Assembly (NCBI GenBank): GCA_900299145.1
Contig: OMIN01000110.1
Coordinates: 1 to 64,000 of the forward strand
Source of the DNA: Betaproteobacteria bacterium
Lineage (GTDB): Bacteria > Pseudomonadota > Gammaproteobacteria > Burkholderiales > SG8-41
DNA: 64,000 nt
Direction: 5' to 3'
Below, in pieces: positions 20,456-30,643 of this stretch. The stretch's first letter is position 1. Each line of letters starts with the position of its first letter. The position numbers and the translations under genes are program-made. The notes beneath the pieces were generated by a model. That model was given only the letters and a program-made list of their open reading frames with translations, made no database searches and was not told where the DNA came from.

Positions 20456-21448
20456 ATGCATACCTGTTTGAAACTGCTGGCGCCGTGTGGCGCACTGCTG
20501 CTGGCCGCGTTCTACGGTGCGGCCACGGCACAGGACAAGCTCAACAAGCCAGCCAACTATCCGGTGCGTCCGATCCGAATTGTCGTTGCCGTGCCGCCGG
20601 GTGCGGGCGGCGACGCCGTCGCGCGCATGGTTGGGCAGATGCTGAGCGATAAACTCGGTCAGAATGCAGTGATCGACAATCGCGCGGGCGGCGGCGGGGT
20701 CATCGCCACGGAAATCGTGGCGAGAAGCGCGCCCGATGGTTACACGTTGTTAAGTCAGGGCGAGACCGTGCTGCTGCAGGGCGTGACCAAACGCCTGCCC
20801 TTCGAAGTGCTCACGGCGCTGGAACCCGTGGTGGCGACCTCCGCGCAGCCGTACATCCTGCTCGCCGGCCCCACGCTGCCGGTGAAATCGATGAAGGAAC
20901 TCGTCGTATTTTCCGCCAAACAAACTGTGTCGTATTCCGGCGGCGCAGGGCTGGGCAGCACGCTGCATCTGGGCATGGAATGGTGGGTACAACTGTCTGG
21001 CGCAAAGATGCTGTTCGTGCCCTACAAGGGCAGCGCACCCGCGGTGGTGGGTGCGATGGGTGGCGAAATTCATCTGGCAGGCGCCAGCGCCATGGCCGCC
21101 AGCAGCGCCATTCGCAGCGGCAAACTGCGCGGGCTCGCGGCGCTGAGTCTCGCGCGCGTGCCGGCGATGCCGGATCTGCCAACGGTGGCCGAGCAGGGCT
21201 GGCCGAATTTCAAAATCACCAACCGCTACATGATGTACGCGCCAGCGGGCATGCCGCGCCCGATTTTTAACGTGATCCATCGCGTCATTATTGACGGTAT
21301 GCATACGCCGCAAATGACCCAGCGGCTGATCGCCGAAGGCAGCCAGCCCGCCGAGCGCATGACGCCGGAAGAACTGAAGGCAACGGTGACGCGCGAATAC
21401 GGCGAACTGGAGCAGCAGGTGAAGCGGCTCAATATCAAGATTCAGTAG
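20456..21448 (+). CDS. TctC/Bug-family solute-binding protein
   Basis: YPVRPIRIVVAVPPGAGGDAVARMVGQMLSDKLGQNAVIDNRAGGGGVIATEIVARSAPDGYTLL. Confidence 0.95.
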   Translation: MHTCLKLLAPCGALLLAAFYGAATAQDKLNKPANYPVRPIRIVVAVPPGAGGDAVARMVGQMLSDKLGQNAVIDNRAGGGGVIATEIVARSAPDGYTLLSQGETVLLQGVTKRLPFEVLTALEPVVATSAQPYILLAGPTLPVKSMKELVVFSAKQTVSYSGGAGLGSTLHLGMEWWVQLSGAKMLFVPYKGSAPAVVGAMGGEIHLAGASAMAASSAIRSGKLRGLAALSLARVPAMPDLPTVAEQGWPNFKITNRYMMYAPAGMPRPIFNVIHRVIIDGMHTPQMTQRLIAEGSQPAERMTPEELKATVTREYGELEQQVKRLNIKIQ

Positions 21449-21505
21449 CGTGCCACTATTGCGCGACAATGCCCCCATTCCCGTAACAAGCACCCGTCAT
21501 ACACC

Positions 21506-23110
21506 ATGAGCCAAAACGTCATACTCGACCCCGCCGCGCCCTCCGGCACAGGTGTGCAGCGCCCGTGGAAAGCGCTCGACACGCTACAGGGCAAAGTTGT
21601 TGCCTTCATCGACAACTCCAAGCCCAATTTCATTCATCTGGCCGCCGATTTGGGCGAGCTGTTGGTGAAGCACCATGGCGTGGCGCGCGTTATTCATCAC
21701 CGCAAGCGCGCGGCGTCGGTGCCGGCATTGGAGTCGGTCTACGCTGATATCGAGGCCAATGTCGATCTGGTGATTACCGGCTCGGGCGATTGAGGCTCCT
21801 GCACGTCGTGGAGTGTCCACGACACCGCCGAATCGGTGAAGCGCGGCGTGCCCGCGATCACGATTTGCTCTGATCAGTTCATCGTGCTCGGGCGCAAGCA
21901 ATTGAAGGCGCTGGGTAGCGAGGGGCATCCGATCGCGGTGATTCCGCATCCTTTCGGCTTGCGCACGCGCGAGCAAGTCCGTGCCATCGCCGAAACCTGC
22001 GTGACTGATATCGCGCGCATCGCGGTTGATCCGAAGGCGGGCGCGTTACCCGGCGCAAAGGTATCGGGAGCGCCAGCGCGCGCGGTGCGCATTGAAGCGC
22101 CTGACGACGTCGACGAATTCGATCAGTTTTGCATCGCGCGCAAATGGAGCGACGGCCTGCCGCTACGCCCACCGACGGTCGAGAAAGTCGAACGCATGAT
22201 CGCCGCCAGTGGCCGCGCTGCCGAAGAAGTCATCGCCATTGTGCAGCCCGGCTTTGGCACGGCGACGGTGGAAGGCATAGCCATTAACGCGGTGATGGCG
22301 GGTTGCAGGCCCGAATACATCCGCACGCTGATCGCGGCGGTAGAGGCCTTCACCGACCGGCGTTTTAACCTTCAGGGTATACAGGCCACCACCAACCCAG
22401 CCACCGCGATGATCATTGTGAATGGCCCGGAAGCGAGGCGCATTGGCGTCAACGGGCATCTGAATTGTCTGGGGCAGGGCGCGTGGGCCAACGCCACGCT
22501 GGGCCGCGCGCTGAGGCTCATCATGCAAAACATCGGCGGCACATTGCCGGGCGAAATGGATCGCGCCACGCAAGGCCAGCCCGGTAAATACAGTTTTTGC
22601 TGCGCCGAGAACGAAGCCGACAGCCCGTGGGAACCCTTGCACGTGGAGCGTGGCTTTCACAAGGACGACAGCACCGTCACCATCGTCGGTGCGGCGGGTA
22701 CGGTGAATTTCAATTCACACGCCAAGGACGCAGCGGATCTGCTGAAAGTGATCGCCGACAGCATCTGTTTTCCCACCAACAACGATTACTACTTCGGCGG
22801 CGAGCCTTGGCTGCTGCTGGGGCCGGAGCACGCCGAGATCCTCGCACGCGAAGGCTTGAGCAAGCGCGACGTGAAGCTGAAGCTGTGGGAAATGTCCAAG
22901 CTGCACGTCGACCGGCTGGCGGCGAAGGATCGCATGCGCCTGCAACACACGCGCGGCGCGGAACTCGGACAGTTCAGCGCAGACACAAAAATTCCGATTT
23001 CGATCAAGCCGGAAGAAGTCAGCATCATTGTCGCGGGCGGGCCGGGCACGCACTCGGTGCACGTGCCGACGTTCGGGCACACGCGCTCAGTTACCAAAAA
23101 AATCAATTAA
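21506..23110 (+). CDS. UGSC-family selenoprotein (fused N- and C-terminal domains), Sec encoded by TGA 21791-21793
   Basis: ORF 21506..21793 (...DLVITGSGD*) is in frame with ORF 21836..23110. Readthrough gives SGD-U-GSCTSWSVHDTAESVKRGVPAITICSDQF.... SECIS-like hairpin directly downstream; selA-selB in the same window. Confidence 0.88.
21794..21823 (+). promoter_or_regulatory. Candidate bacterial SECIS element for Sec codon at 21791
   Basis: TGA-GGCTCCTGCAC-[GTCGTGG-AGTGT-CCACGAC]: perfect 7-bp stem, loop starts 18 nt after the TGA, G at loop position 2. Confidence 0.8.
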
Positions 23111-23125
23111 AACAAATACTTAAAT
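23101..23125 (+). repeat. AT-rich dispersed element, copy 5
   Basis: AATCAATTAAAACAAATACTTAAAT; overlaps the stop of UGSC gene 1, upstream of a Bug gene. Confidence 0.8.
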
Positions 23126-23142
23126 TACATCAAGGTGCGGCC

Positions 23143-24123
23143 ATGAGATTTCATCGAATAGCAAGAACACTGCCCGTGTTGCTACCGTTGTTAAGCGCCG
23201 TGGCACACGCCCAAAGTGGTGCTGAAAATTATCCGGCGCGGCCGGTGCGGCTCATCATTCCGCAAGCCGCGGGTGGAGCGACGGATATTTTCATCCGTAC
23301 GGTCATTCCCAAATTATCGGAGACGCTGGGCCAGCAAGTGGTGGTCGACAATCGTCCCGGCGCCAACGGCGTGATCGGCGACGAGATGGCGGTGAAAGCG
23401 CCCGCCGACGGCTACACCTTCATGGCCAATGCCATCGGCATCGTGATGAACCCCAGCCTCTACAAACTGAACTACGACATAACACGCGACCTGCAAGGCG
23501 TGACCAGACTGGGCGCGATCGACATGCTGATCGGCATCCACCCATCGGTGCCGGCGAAAAGCGTCGCGGAGTTGATTTCGCACGCGAAGGCCAATCCCAA
23601 TAAACTGAACTACGCCTCATTCGGCATCGGCAGCATTTCGCATGTCGCGGGCGAAATGTTCAAGCAGGCTTCTGGCACGCAAATTGTGCATGTGCCGTTC
23701 AAGAGCTCGCCGCTCGCCGTGCAGGAAACCATCGGCGGGCAAACCCACATTGTGATGGGCGGCATTTCCTATATGCTGCCGCAGGCGCGCAGCGGCCGAT
23801 TGCGCGGTATCGCCATCACGGCAATGCAACGTAACTCCAACGCCCCCGACATTCCCACGGCGCATGAATCAGGGCTGCCCAGCTTTGACATCAACGCCTG
23901 GTTCGGCACGTGGGTGCCCGCCGCGGTGCCCAAGCCCGTGCTGGCAAAGCTGTATGATGCGATGAGCAAAACGCTCGCTGCCCCCGATGTCAGAGCCGCA
24001 ATCGACAAACACGGCTACAAAATCGGTGGTGAACCGCCCGAGCAATTTAACCAATTTGTGCGTCGTGAAGTGGAGAAGTTTGCGAAAGTGCTGAAGGCGG
24101 CGGGAATCAAGCCGGAGGGCTGA
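23143..24123 (+). CDS. TctC/Bug-family solute-binding protein
   Basis: [64 protein letters not shown]; start ATG with aaggtg upstream (ORF track extends it artefactually to 22597). Confidence 0.93.
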   Translation: MRFHRIARTLPVLLPLLSAVAHAQSGAENYPARPVRLIIPQAAGGATDIFIRTVIPKLSETLGQQVVVDNRPGANGVIGDEMAVKAPADGYTFMANAIGIVMNPSLYKLNYDITRDLQGVTRLGAIDMLIGIHPSVPAKSVAELISHAKANPNKLNYASFGIGSISHVAGEMFKQASGTQIVHVPFKSSPLAVQETIGGQTHIVMGGISYMLPQARSGRLRGIAITAMQRNSNAPDIPTAHESGLPSFDINAWFGTWVPAAVPKPVLAKLYDAMSKTLAAPDVRAAIDKHGYKIGGEPPEQFNQFVRREVEKFAKVLKAAGIKPEG

Positions 24124-24224
24124 ACATTAGCGGCCACCTTCTCTTGGCTTCAGACCACGCGCTCCCGCTCGCAGTAGAAGGGCGGCGAGAGGGCGGCGAA
24201 AAGTTAATTTAATTGGAGAACACC

Positions 24225-25073
24225 ATGCCTCAAATCACCATCCGCAACGCCCATATCAACTATGAAATCCTCGGCAACAGCGGGCCGTGGGTTGCGCTTT
24301 CTCCCGGCGGGCGCCGTCCGCTGGAAGGCGTGAAACACCTTGCCGAGCGCGTCGCGGCGAAAGGCTATCGCGTGCTGATTTTTGACCGGCGCAACTGTGG
24401 TGCATCCGACGTGGTGTTTGAAGGCACGCCCGACGCACCCACCGAATACGAAATTTGGGCTGAAGATCTCTACGCAATGCTCAAACACTTCAACGCCACG
24501 CCGGCGTGGGTGGGTGGCGGTTCGTCGGGCTGCCGTATGTCGATGTTGTTAGCCATGAAGCACCCGGACGCGGTGAAGGGCCTTTTGCTGTGGCGCGTGA
24601 CCGGCGGCGAATTCGCGGCAAAGCGCCTGGCAAATCAATACTATTTTCAGTTCATCAAGGCCGCCAAAGAAGGCGGCATGGCAGCAGTGTGCGCGAGCGA
24701 ACATTTCGCTGAACGCGTTCAGCAACGCGCCGTCAATCGCGATGCCATTCTGAAGATGGACGTGAGCCGCTTTATCGCTTCATTCGAGAAATGGGCGCAG
24801 GGCTTTCTCGACGACGCGGGTAAGCCGGTGATCGGCGCCACCGAGGCGCAACTGAACGCCCTCAAAATTCCCACCCTTGTGGTGCCAGGCAACGACAAGA
24901 CGCATGACCGCGCCATCGGCACGCGTGCACAAAAGTGCATTCCCAACAGCGAACTCTACGTGTTGTTCCCGAAAGACGAAGACATCGATATCGTGCCGCC
25001 GAAGGAATGGGAGTTCAAAGACGACGAACTTGCCGGCGTATTCGACAGTTTTATCAGGCGCCACAGTGCGTAA
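24225..25073 (+). CDS. Alpha/beta hydrolase
   Basis: GPWVALSPGGRRPLEGVKHLAERVAAKGYRVLIFDRRNCGASD...WVGGGSSGCRMSMLLAMKHP. Confidence 0.8.
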   Translation: MPQITIRNAHINYEILGNSGPWVALSPGGRRPLEGVKHLAERVAAKGYRVLIFDRRNCGASDVVFEGTPDAPTEYEIWAEDLYAMLKHFNATPAWVGGGSSGCRMSMLLAMKHPDAVKGLLLWRVTGGEFAAKRLANQYYFQFIKAAKEGGMAAVCASEHFAERVQQRAVNRDAILKMDVSRFIASFEKWAQGFLDDAGKPVIGATEAQLNALKIPTLVVPGNDKTHDRAIGTRAQKCIPNSELYVLFPKDEDIDIVPPKEWEFKDDELAGVFDSFIRRHSA

Positions 25074-25162
25074 CCTGTGTAAAGTGCGTAATCGCCGCCC
25101 GATGGCGCCGCGTTAAGTGCGCAATACCTCAACCTACAATCCACCAGAACCCCGGAGCCGCC

Positions 25163-25444
25163 ATGAAATCCTTGCTTGCCACCGCCGCGCTGCTGCTCTC
25201 GGCGAACGCCCATGCGACGGGCCTTGCCACCTGTGAATCCGGGCCGAAATCCGGCTGGCAGCCGCAGGAAAAGCTGGAAAAGCAGCTCGTCGAACAAAAT
25301 GGCTGGAAGATCCGCCGCATTAAAGAAGACGGTGGCTGCTATGAAGTCTACGCGTTCGACAAAAACGGCGACCGAGTCAATGCTTATTACCACCCGGTGA
25401 CTTTTGTGCTGGTGCCCAACACGTTGTCGGTACGCAAGAACTGA
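25163..25444 (+). CDS. PepSY-domain small periplasmic protein
   Basis: Signal peptide MKSLLATAALLLSANAHA; LEKQLVEQNGWKIRRIKEDGGCYEVYAFDKNGDRVNAYYHPVT. Confidence 0.7.
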   Translation: MKSLLATAALLLSANAHATGLATCESGPKSGWQPQEKLEKQLVEQNGWKIRRIKEDGGCYEVYAFDKNGDRVNAYYHPVTFVLVPNTLSVRKN

Positions 25445-25992
25445 TGACTGTAAAACGCAGCGACGCGCCCACCGTCAAGGTGTGGGACCCGCTGGTTCGC
25501 ATTATTCACTGGAGTCTCGTCGCGGGTGTCGCCGCCGCATGGTTTGTCCACGGCAAGTGGCACGAGTGGATCGGTTATGCCGTGCTGGGCGCGGTCACCT
25601 TGCGCATCCTATGGGGCTTTGCAGGATCACGCTACGCGCGTTTTGCGCAATTTGTGCACGCTCCGGCACACACCCGACAATATGCAAAATCGGTTGCGAA
25701 TGGCGTTGAGCCGCGCCACCTCGGCCACAATCCGCTCGGCGCGTGGATGATTGTCACGCTACTTGCAACCCTCGTGGCTATTTGTGCAACCGGATGGCTT
25801 TACACCACCGACCGGTTCTGGGGCGAAACATGGGTGGAAAACGTACACATTGCGGCAAGTTATTTCGTGCTGGCGCTGGTGGCGCTGCACGTCGCCGGCG
25901 TCATTTTTTCATCGCTGCGCCATGGCGAGAACCTGGTGGCCGCGATGCTGCACGGCAGGAAACGCGCGCCGGGGCCGGGCGACGTTCCCTGA
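25444..25992 (+). CDS. Cytochrome b561/diheme-type cytochrome b membrane protein
   Basis: VWDPLVRIIHWSLVAGVAAAWFVHGKWHEWIGYAVLGAVTLRILWGFAGSRYARFAQFV...HIAASYFVLALVALHVAGVIFSS; TGATG overlap with the PepSY gene. Confidence 0.85.
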   Translation: MTVKRSDAPTVKVWDPLVRIIHWSLVAGVAAAWFVHGKWHEWIGYAVLGAVTLRILWGFAGSRYARFAQFVHAPAHTRQYAKSVANGVEPRHLGHNPLGAWMIVTLLATLVAICATGWLYTTDRFWGETWVENVHIAASYFVLALVALHVAGVIFSSLRHGENLVAAMLHGRKRAPGPGDVP

Positions 25993-26003
25993 TCCCATAA
26001 AAA

Positions 26004-26873
26004 CTAACCCAGCTCGCGGTGCACAAACTCAATAATCTTCGCGACGGCTTCCTTCGCCTGTTGCGAGTTCGGATCGTTGGTGATGAAGGCCTCGCCCACG
26101 CCCTCGAACAAATGTAAATCCACCCGGCCGCCCGCCTTGCGGTATTGCGCGATGAAGCGGTCACGGTTCGGCACCGGGTGCGCAAGGTCCGCCGTGCCCT
26201 GCAAATAAATCACCGGCGGCATCACCGCGGTTTCACCGCGCTCGAGCAAGCGCGTCGGGTTGGCCTTGGCCATATTCCCGGTGCTGCCCCAATACCGGTC
26301 GTGGCTGGTGATCCAATTTTTCGCCTGCTTGTCGTGCTCGCCGCCTTTCAAGCCCTGTGCGTATTCGTAACGGCCCAGTGGATCAATCACCGGCCAGCAC
26401 ATCACCGCGCATTGCACAGTGGCGTCCACGCCGACGGGGCCTTGCAGCGCGGTATAAGTGGCGTCGTGCGGCCGCATCGCCGTCAGCATCGCCTGATGCC
26501 CGCCGCTTGACACGCCGAGAATGCCCACGCGCGTGGGGTCGATACCGAATTTCGCAGCGTTGGCTTTGAACCAGCGCACGGCAAAGTTGATGTCCTGCAT
26601 AGACGCAGGGTAAGCGCAGTTCTCGCCATCGCCCGGCATGCGAAAGTCCAATGCAGCCACGACAACACCGGTTCGCGCGAGCGGCGCATCCGTGCCTTCA
26701 TCTGACATGCGATCCTTGTTCACCCACGCGCCGCCGTGAATATCAATCAACAGCGGAAACGGCCCCGCGCCCTTGGGCTTGTAGACGCGGGCGAGATACG
26801 GCTTGCCGCCGTGCTTGATGTATTCCACGTCGGTGACGTCGATTTCGTAGCGGATGCGTTCTGCGGTGTCCAT
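26004..26873 (-). CDS. Alpha/beta hydrolase (esterase/lipase-like)
   Basis: PFPLLIDIHGGAWVNKDRM...VGILGVSSGGHQAMLTAM. Confidence 0.85.
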   Translation of the reverse strand: MDTAERIRYEIDVTDVEYIKHGGKPYLARVYKPKGAGPFPLLIDIHGGAWVNKDRMSDEGTDAPLARTGVVVAALDFRMPGDGENCAYPASMQDINFAVRWFKANAAKFGIDPTRVGILGVSSGGHQAMLTAMRPHDATYTALQGPVGVDATVQCAVMCWPVIDPLGRYEYAQGLKGGEHDKQAKNWITSHDRYWGSTGNMAKANPTRLLERGETAVMPPVIYLQGTADLAHPVPNRDRFIAQYRKAGGRVDLHLFEGVGEAFITNDPNSQQAKEAVAKIIEFVHRELG

Positions 26874-26972
26874 GAATGTCTCCTAGTTAGTGGCGAGCGG
26901 CAAAATCAGATTGTAGCGCCGCTAGCGTGGCTTGCGAGTCACTGAAAGGATAATGTCAATATTCAAATTAAT

Positions 26973-26996
26973 ATTCAATAAAAACAGATAGTTATA
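26973..26996 (+). repeat. AT-rich dispersed element, copy 6
   Basis: ATTCAATAAAAACAGATAGTTATA. Confidence 0.85.
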
Positions 26997-27007
26997 ACAT
27001 TCTTCGA

Positions 27008-27586
27008 CTAGTGTCCTGATGCCCCAAACCACCCCTTCAACTCCTCATCAAACTCCCCATCAATCAGCACATAAAGCATCTTCGCCACCTTCCCGGAGCG
27101 ATTACTCCACGCATGATTCGTCCCCAACTGAATCAGCACGTCGCCCGCCTTCAACGTCACCTCACCTTCATCCAGCAACATGACAATTTCGCCTTCGATG
27201 CAGATGGCGTAGTCGATGGTTTCCGTGCGGTGCATCATCGGATGCCGCCCGCCGCGGCCGAAGGACGACGCGGCTTCGTTGCCCTGAGCCTTGAACACTT
27301 CGCGCGCTCTTTCCGGCGTCATGTTGCGGATTTCATCTGACTCCGGGCCGATTTCGGCGATGCGGATAATGGTACCGCCCTTGGGCGGATGAATCTGGCG
27401 CGGTCCCGGCGTCGGGTCTTCGTGCACCGCGTGCAGCTTGTACGGCAGCGGGCCGGTTTTCCAGATGTCGTTCGACACATGGCCGGGGCGCATGGGGTTG
27501 GTGCGCACAGTGGGCGCCATGCGGTCTTCTATCAAAATGGATTTGCCTTCCTTGTTGTGGCCTACTACGACGCGTCTGACGGGCAT
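27008..27586 (-). CDS. Cupin-domain protein
   Basis: MMHRTETIDYAICIEGEIVMLLDEGEVTLKAGDVLIQLGTNHAWSNRSGKVAKMLYVLIDG. Confidence 0.85.
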   Translation of the reverse strand: MPVRRVVVGHNKEGKSILIEDRMAPTVRTNPMRPGHVSNDIWKTGPLPYKLHAVHEDPTPGPRQIHPPKGGTIIRIAEIGPESDEIRNMTPERAREVFKAQGNEAASSFGRGGRHPMMHRTETIDYAICIEGEIVMLLDEGEVTLKAGDVLIQLGTNHAWSNRSGKVAKMLYVLIDGEFDEELKGWFGASGH

Positions 27587-27609
27587 GATGACTCCTTTAG
27601 TGGATATTC

Positions 27610-27639
27610 TTAAGTATTTGATTAATTAAATAAGTTATT
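27610..27639 (-). repeat. AT-rich dispersed element, copy 7
   Basis: TTAAGTATTTGATTAATTAAATAAGTTATT (plus strand); Bug-cupin junction. Confidence 0.65.
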
Positions 27640-27644
27640 CTGGT

Positions 27645-28610
27645 TCATTCCGGTTGAATGCCCGCGATTTTCACGATTTCAGCGAACTTCTTCACCGCAT
27701 CCGCCAGCAGCACACGAAACTCCGCCGCGCTACTGCCGACCGGCTTTAACTCAATTTTCGCAAACTGCTCGCGCGTACGTGGCGCCTGCACCGCCGTGCG
27801 CGCTTCCTGTTCGATGCGCGCAAGAATCGCGGCAGGTGTTTTCGCCGGCGCCAGCAGCCCGTGCCAGCTCGCGTCCATTTGCATGTTTGCGACACCCGCT
27901 TCGTTCATGGTCGGCACCTCCGGCAAGAATGGCGCTCGCGTGCCGAAGTTGTAGGCAAGCGCTTTTAAACGGCCCGAGCGGATGTGCGCGACCACCAGCG
28001 GCGGTGTGGTCATCATCAGCTGTACCTCGCCCGCCATCAGCGCGGCGATGGCCGCCCCCGCGCCTTTGTACGGCACATGCACCATGCCCAAGCCCGCGCG
28101 CTGATTCAGCAGTGCGGCCGCCAAGTGCAATGCATTGCCAATGCCCGGCGAGCCATACGAAAGTTTCGCGCCGGGCTTCTTGGCGTAGTCGATCAGCTCG
28201 CGCACGGTGTTCACGCCGAGTGCGTTGTTTACCACCAGTATGTGGCCGTCCGACCCGGCGATCTGAGACAGTGGTGCAAAATCAGCCAGCGTATCGAACG
28301 GCAGCTTGCGATAGATGCTGGGGTTCACCGCGAACGCGCCGGAGGTCACCAGCAGCGTGTGGCCGTCGGGTGTTGACTTGGCAACAAGATCGCTGCCGAT
28401 GATGCTGTTTGCGCCGGGCCGGTTGTCCACGACGAACTGCTGGCCGGTTTGCTGCGACAACTGCGCGGCGAGGATGCGCGCAGTCGTATCAGGGCCGCCC
28501 GCGCCAAAGCCGACGACCACGCGCACGGGGCGGGTGGGGTAGTCTTGGGCTTGGACGGCGGGGAGCGTTGCGGCAAACAGCAACGGCAGAGTTGCGACTA
28601 TTGTTTTCAT
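27645..28610 (-). CDS. TctC/Bug-family solute-binding protein
   Basis: [64 protein letters not shown]. Confidence 0.95.
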   Translation of the reverse strand: MKTIVATLPLLFAATLPAVQAQDYPTRPVRVVVGFGAGGPDTTARILAAQLSQQTGQQFVVDNRPGANSIIGSDLVAKSTPDGHTLLVTSGAFAVNPSIYRKLPFDTLADFAPLSQIAGSDGHILVVNNALGVNTVRELIDYAKKPGAKLSYGSPGIGNALHLAAALLNQRAGLGMVHVPYKGAGAAIAALMAGEVQLMMTTPPLVVAHIRSGRLKALAYNFGTRAPFLPEVPTMNEAGVANMQMDASWHGLLAPAKTPAAILARIEQEARTAVQAPRTREQFAKIELKPVGSSAAEFRVLLADAVKKFAEIVKIAGIQPE

Positions 28611-28679
28611 GATTTTTGTGTTGGACAAAGTATAGCGCCAGACGTGGCACTTATTGACGCGAGTTACAAACCAAACCTG

Positions 28680-28757
28680 TCATTCCCGCGAAAGCGGGAA
28701 TCCATAACCGTGTCTCAAGTGGCACTGTGTTATGGGTTCCCGCTTTCGCGGGAACGA
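28680..28757. repeat. Imperfect inverted repeat built from two ATTCCCGCGAAAGCGGGAA-type palindromes
   Basis: cattcccgcgaaagcgggaatccataa ... ttatgggttcccgctttcgcgggaacga. Confidence 0.8.
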
Positions 28758-28758
28758 C

Positions 28759-28778
28759 AGTGGTGGTGGTGGTGGTGG
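28759..28778. repeat. (GGT)n microsatellite
   Basis: gtggtggtggtggtggtgg directly after the inverted repeat. Confidence 0.8.
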
Positions 28779-28813
28779 AGCAACGGAGATATGCCCCAGC
28801 TAAACAGCAATAC

Positions 28814-30535
28814 CTACGCCGCTTCAGCAATAAACTGCAACCGCGCCAGATGCGCATACAGCGCGCTGTCGCGCAGCAACTCGTTGTGTGTGCCCACCGC
28901 GTGCAGGCGCCCGCCATCCATCACGATGATGCGATCCGCATTTCGTACGGTGGCGAGGCGATGCGCGATCACCAACGTGGTGCGGCCACGCTCCAGCCGC
29001 TCCAGCGCCTCGGCGACTTGTCGTTCGCTTTCGGCGTCGAGAGAACTGGTGGCCTCATCCAGCAGCAGTATCGGCCGGTTGGCAAGCAACGCGCGCGCAA
29101 TCGAAATTCGCTGGCGCTGCCCGCCGGAGAGTTTGATGCCGCGCTCGCCCAAATCCGTATCAAAACCCTGTGGCAGTTTCTCGATGAATTCCAGCGCGTG
29201 CGCCGCTGCGCACGCTTCTCGAACTTCGGCGTCCGTGGCATCGGGCCAGCCAAAGCGCACGTTATCGCTGACACTCGCGGCAAAAATCACCGGGTCTTGC
29301 GGCACGATGGCCATAGCGTGCCGCACGGCTTGCGGATCGCAATGGCGCACGTCCATGCCGTCAATCAGCACGCGGCCCGACACGGCATCGTAAAAGCGCA
29401 GCAGCAGTGAAAAAATCGTCGATTTGCCCGCGCCCGATGGCCCAACCAATGCCACGCGCTCGCCGGGCTTGATATCGATAGACACCGCGTTCAGCACAGG
29501 CGTTTCGGGACGGCTGGGGTAGGTGAATCGCACCATGTCAAAGCGAATCGCGCCCTTGACCCGCGAGGGCGCCGCCAGCACCGGCGGTTGCGCAGCGAGT
29601 GCAGGTTGAGTATCCAGCAACTCGAACAGCCGCTCGGTGGCGCCCGCCGCGCGCTGGATTTCGCCCCACACCTCCGATATAAAACCCGCGCCATTGGCAA
29701 CCACCACGGCGTAAAACACAAACGCCGACAATTCACCCGCGCTGATGCGTCCGGCAAACACATCGTGCCCGCCCACCCACAAGATGGCGCCCACGCCGCA
29801 AAAGCCGATCAGCATCACCGAGGCAATCAGCCACGCTTTTACCGTCACGCGATACACGCCGCTGCGATATGCGGCTTCCGCCGCGCGGTTGAACTGCTCG
29901 CGGCTGCGCGCCTCGTGCCCGTATGCCTGAACGGTGCGCACCTCGTGCAATGACTCATCGACGTGCGCCGACACATCGGCAACCCTGTCCTGATTGTCGC
30001 GTGACAACTTGCGCACATACCGGCCCGCGAGCAGGATCGGAATCATCGCCGCCGGTACGCCCAGCACCACCAGCGCGGCAAGCTTGCCGCTGGTAGCGAA
30101 CATCATTATCAGCGCGCCCACCATCATCAACAGGTTGCGCAAAAACATCGACAGGCCGTAACCCACCCCCTGGCGGATTTGTTCGGTGTCGTTGGTCAGG
30201 CGCGAAGCGATCTCGCCGGTGCGCGCCGAGTCGAAGTACGCCGGCGACAGCGTCAGCACATGCGCGTAGGCGGCCTTGCGCAGATCGGCGATGATGCGTT
30301 CGCCGAGGCTCATCATCAGATAAAAGCGTGCAAAAGTTGCACACGCCATCACTGCGGCAACACCCACCACAGCCAACAGCGCCGTGTTCAGCAAGCCCGG
30401 ATCGCGGGTGCCGAATCCGGCGTCGATGACGTAACGCAAGCCTTGGCCGAGTGCGAGTACGCTGCCTGCGGCGATTACCAGTGCGGTCAACGCGCCAGCG
30501 ATGCGCCATCGGTACGGCAGCAGAAAGCCACCCAA
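28814..30535 (-). CDS. ABC transporter, fused permease/ATPase (MsbA/ABCB-like)
   Basis: VALVGPSGAGKSTIFSLLLRFYD (Walker A), LSGGQRQRISIARALLANRPILLLDEATSSLDAESE (signature/Walker B); TMD N-terminal; exact start uncertain. Confidence 0.93.
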   Translation of the reverse strand: MGGFLLPYRWRIAGALTALVIAAGSVLALGQGLRYVIDAGFGTRDPGLLNTALLAVVGVAAVMACATFARFYLMMSLGERIIADLRKAAYAHVLTLSPAYFDSARTGEIASRLTNDTEQIRQGVGYGLSMFLRNLLMMVGALIMMFATSGKLAALVVLGVPAAMIPILLAGRYVRKLSRDNQDRVADVSAHVDESLHEVRTVQAYGHEARSREQFNRAAEAAYRSGVYRVTVKAWLIASVMLIGFCGVGAILWVGGHDVFAGRISAGELSAFVFYAVVVANGAGFISEVWGEIQRAAGATERLFELLDTQPALAAQPPVLAAPSRVKGAIRFDMVRFTYPSRPETPVLNAVSIDIKPGERVALVGPSGAGKSTIFSLLLRFYDAVSGRVLIDGMDVRHCDPQAVRHAMAIVPQDPVIFAASVSDNVRFGWPDATDAEVREACAAAHALEFIEKLPQGFDTDLGERGIKLSGGQRQRISIARALLANRPILLLDEATSSLDAESERQVAEALERLERGRTTLVIAHRLATVRNADRIIVMDGGRLHAVGTHNELLRDSALYAHLARLQFIAEAA

Positions 30536-30643
30536 ACGCGCGAGTTGGGTGATGCCGCGCTTGGGAGGGGGCGGTGCGCCGGTAGTTGGAGTCAGACGAT
30601 CACCTTGTGGTTCACCTTGACTGTGCCTTGCACACGTAGCACC

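Noticed and set aside
22597-23142. N-terminal 180-aa extension of the Bug ORF 22597..24123
   Set aside because: Overlaps the UGSC1 coding sequence in another frame; the signal peptide and ATG at 23143 mark the real start.
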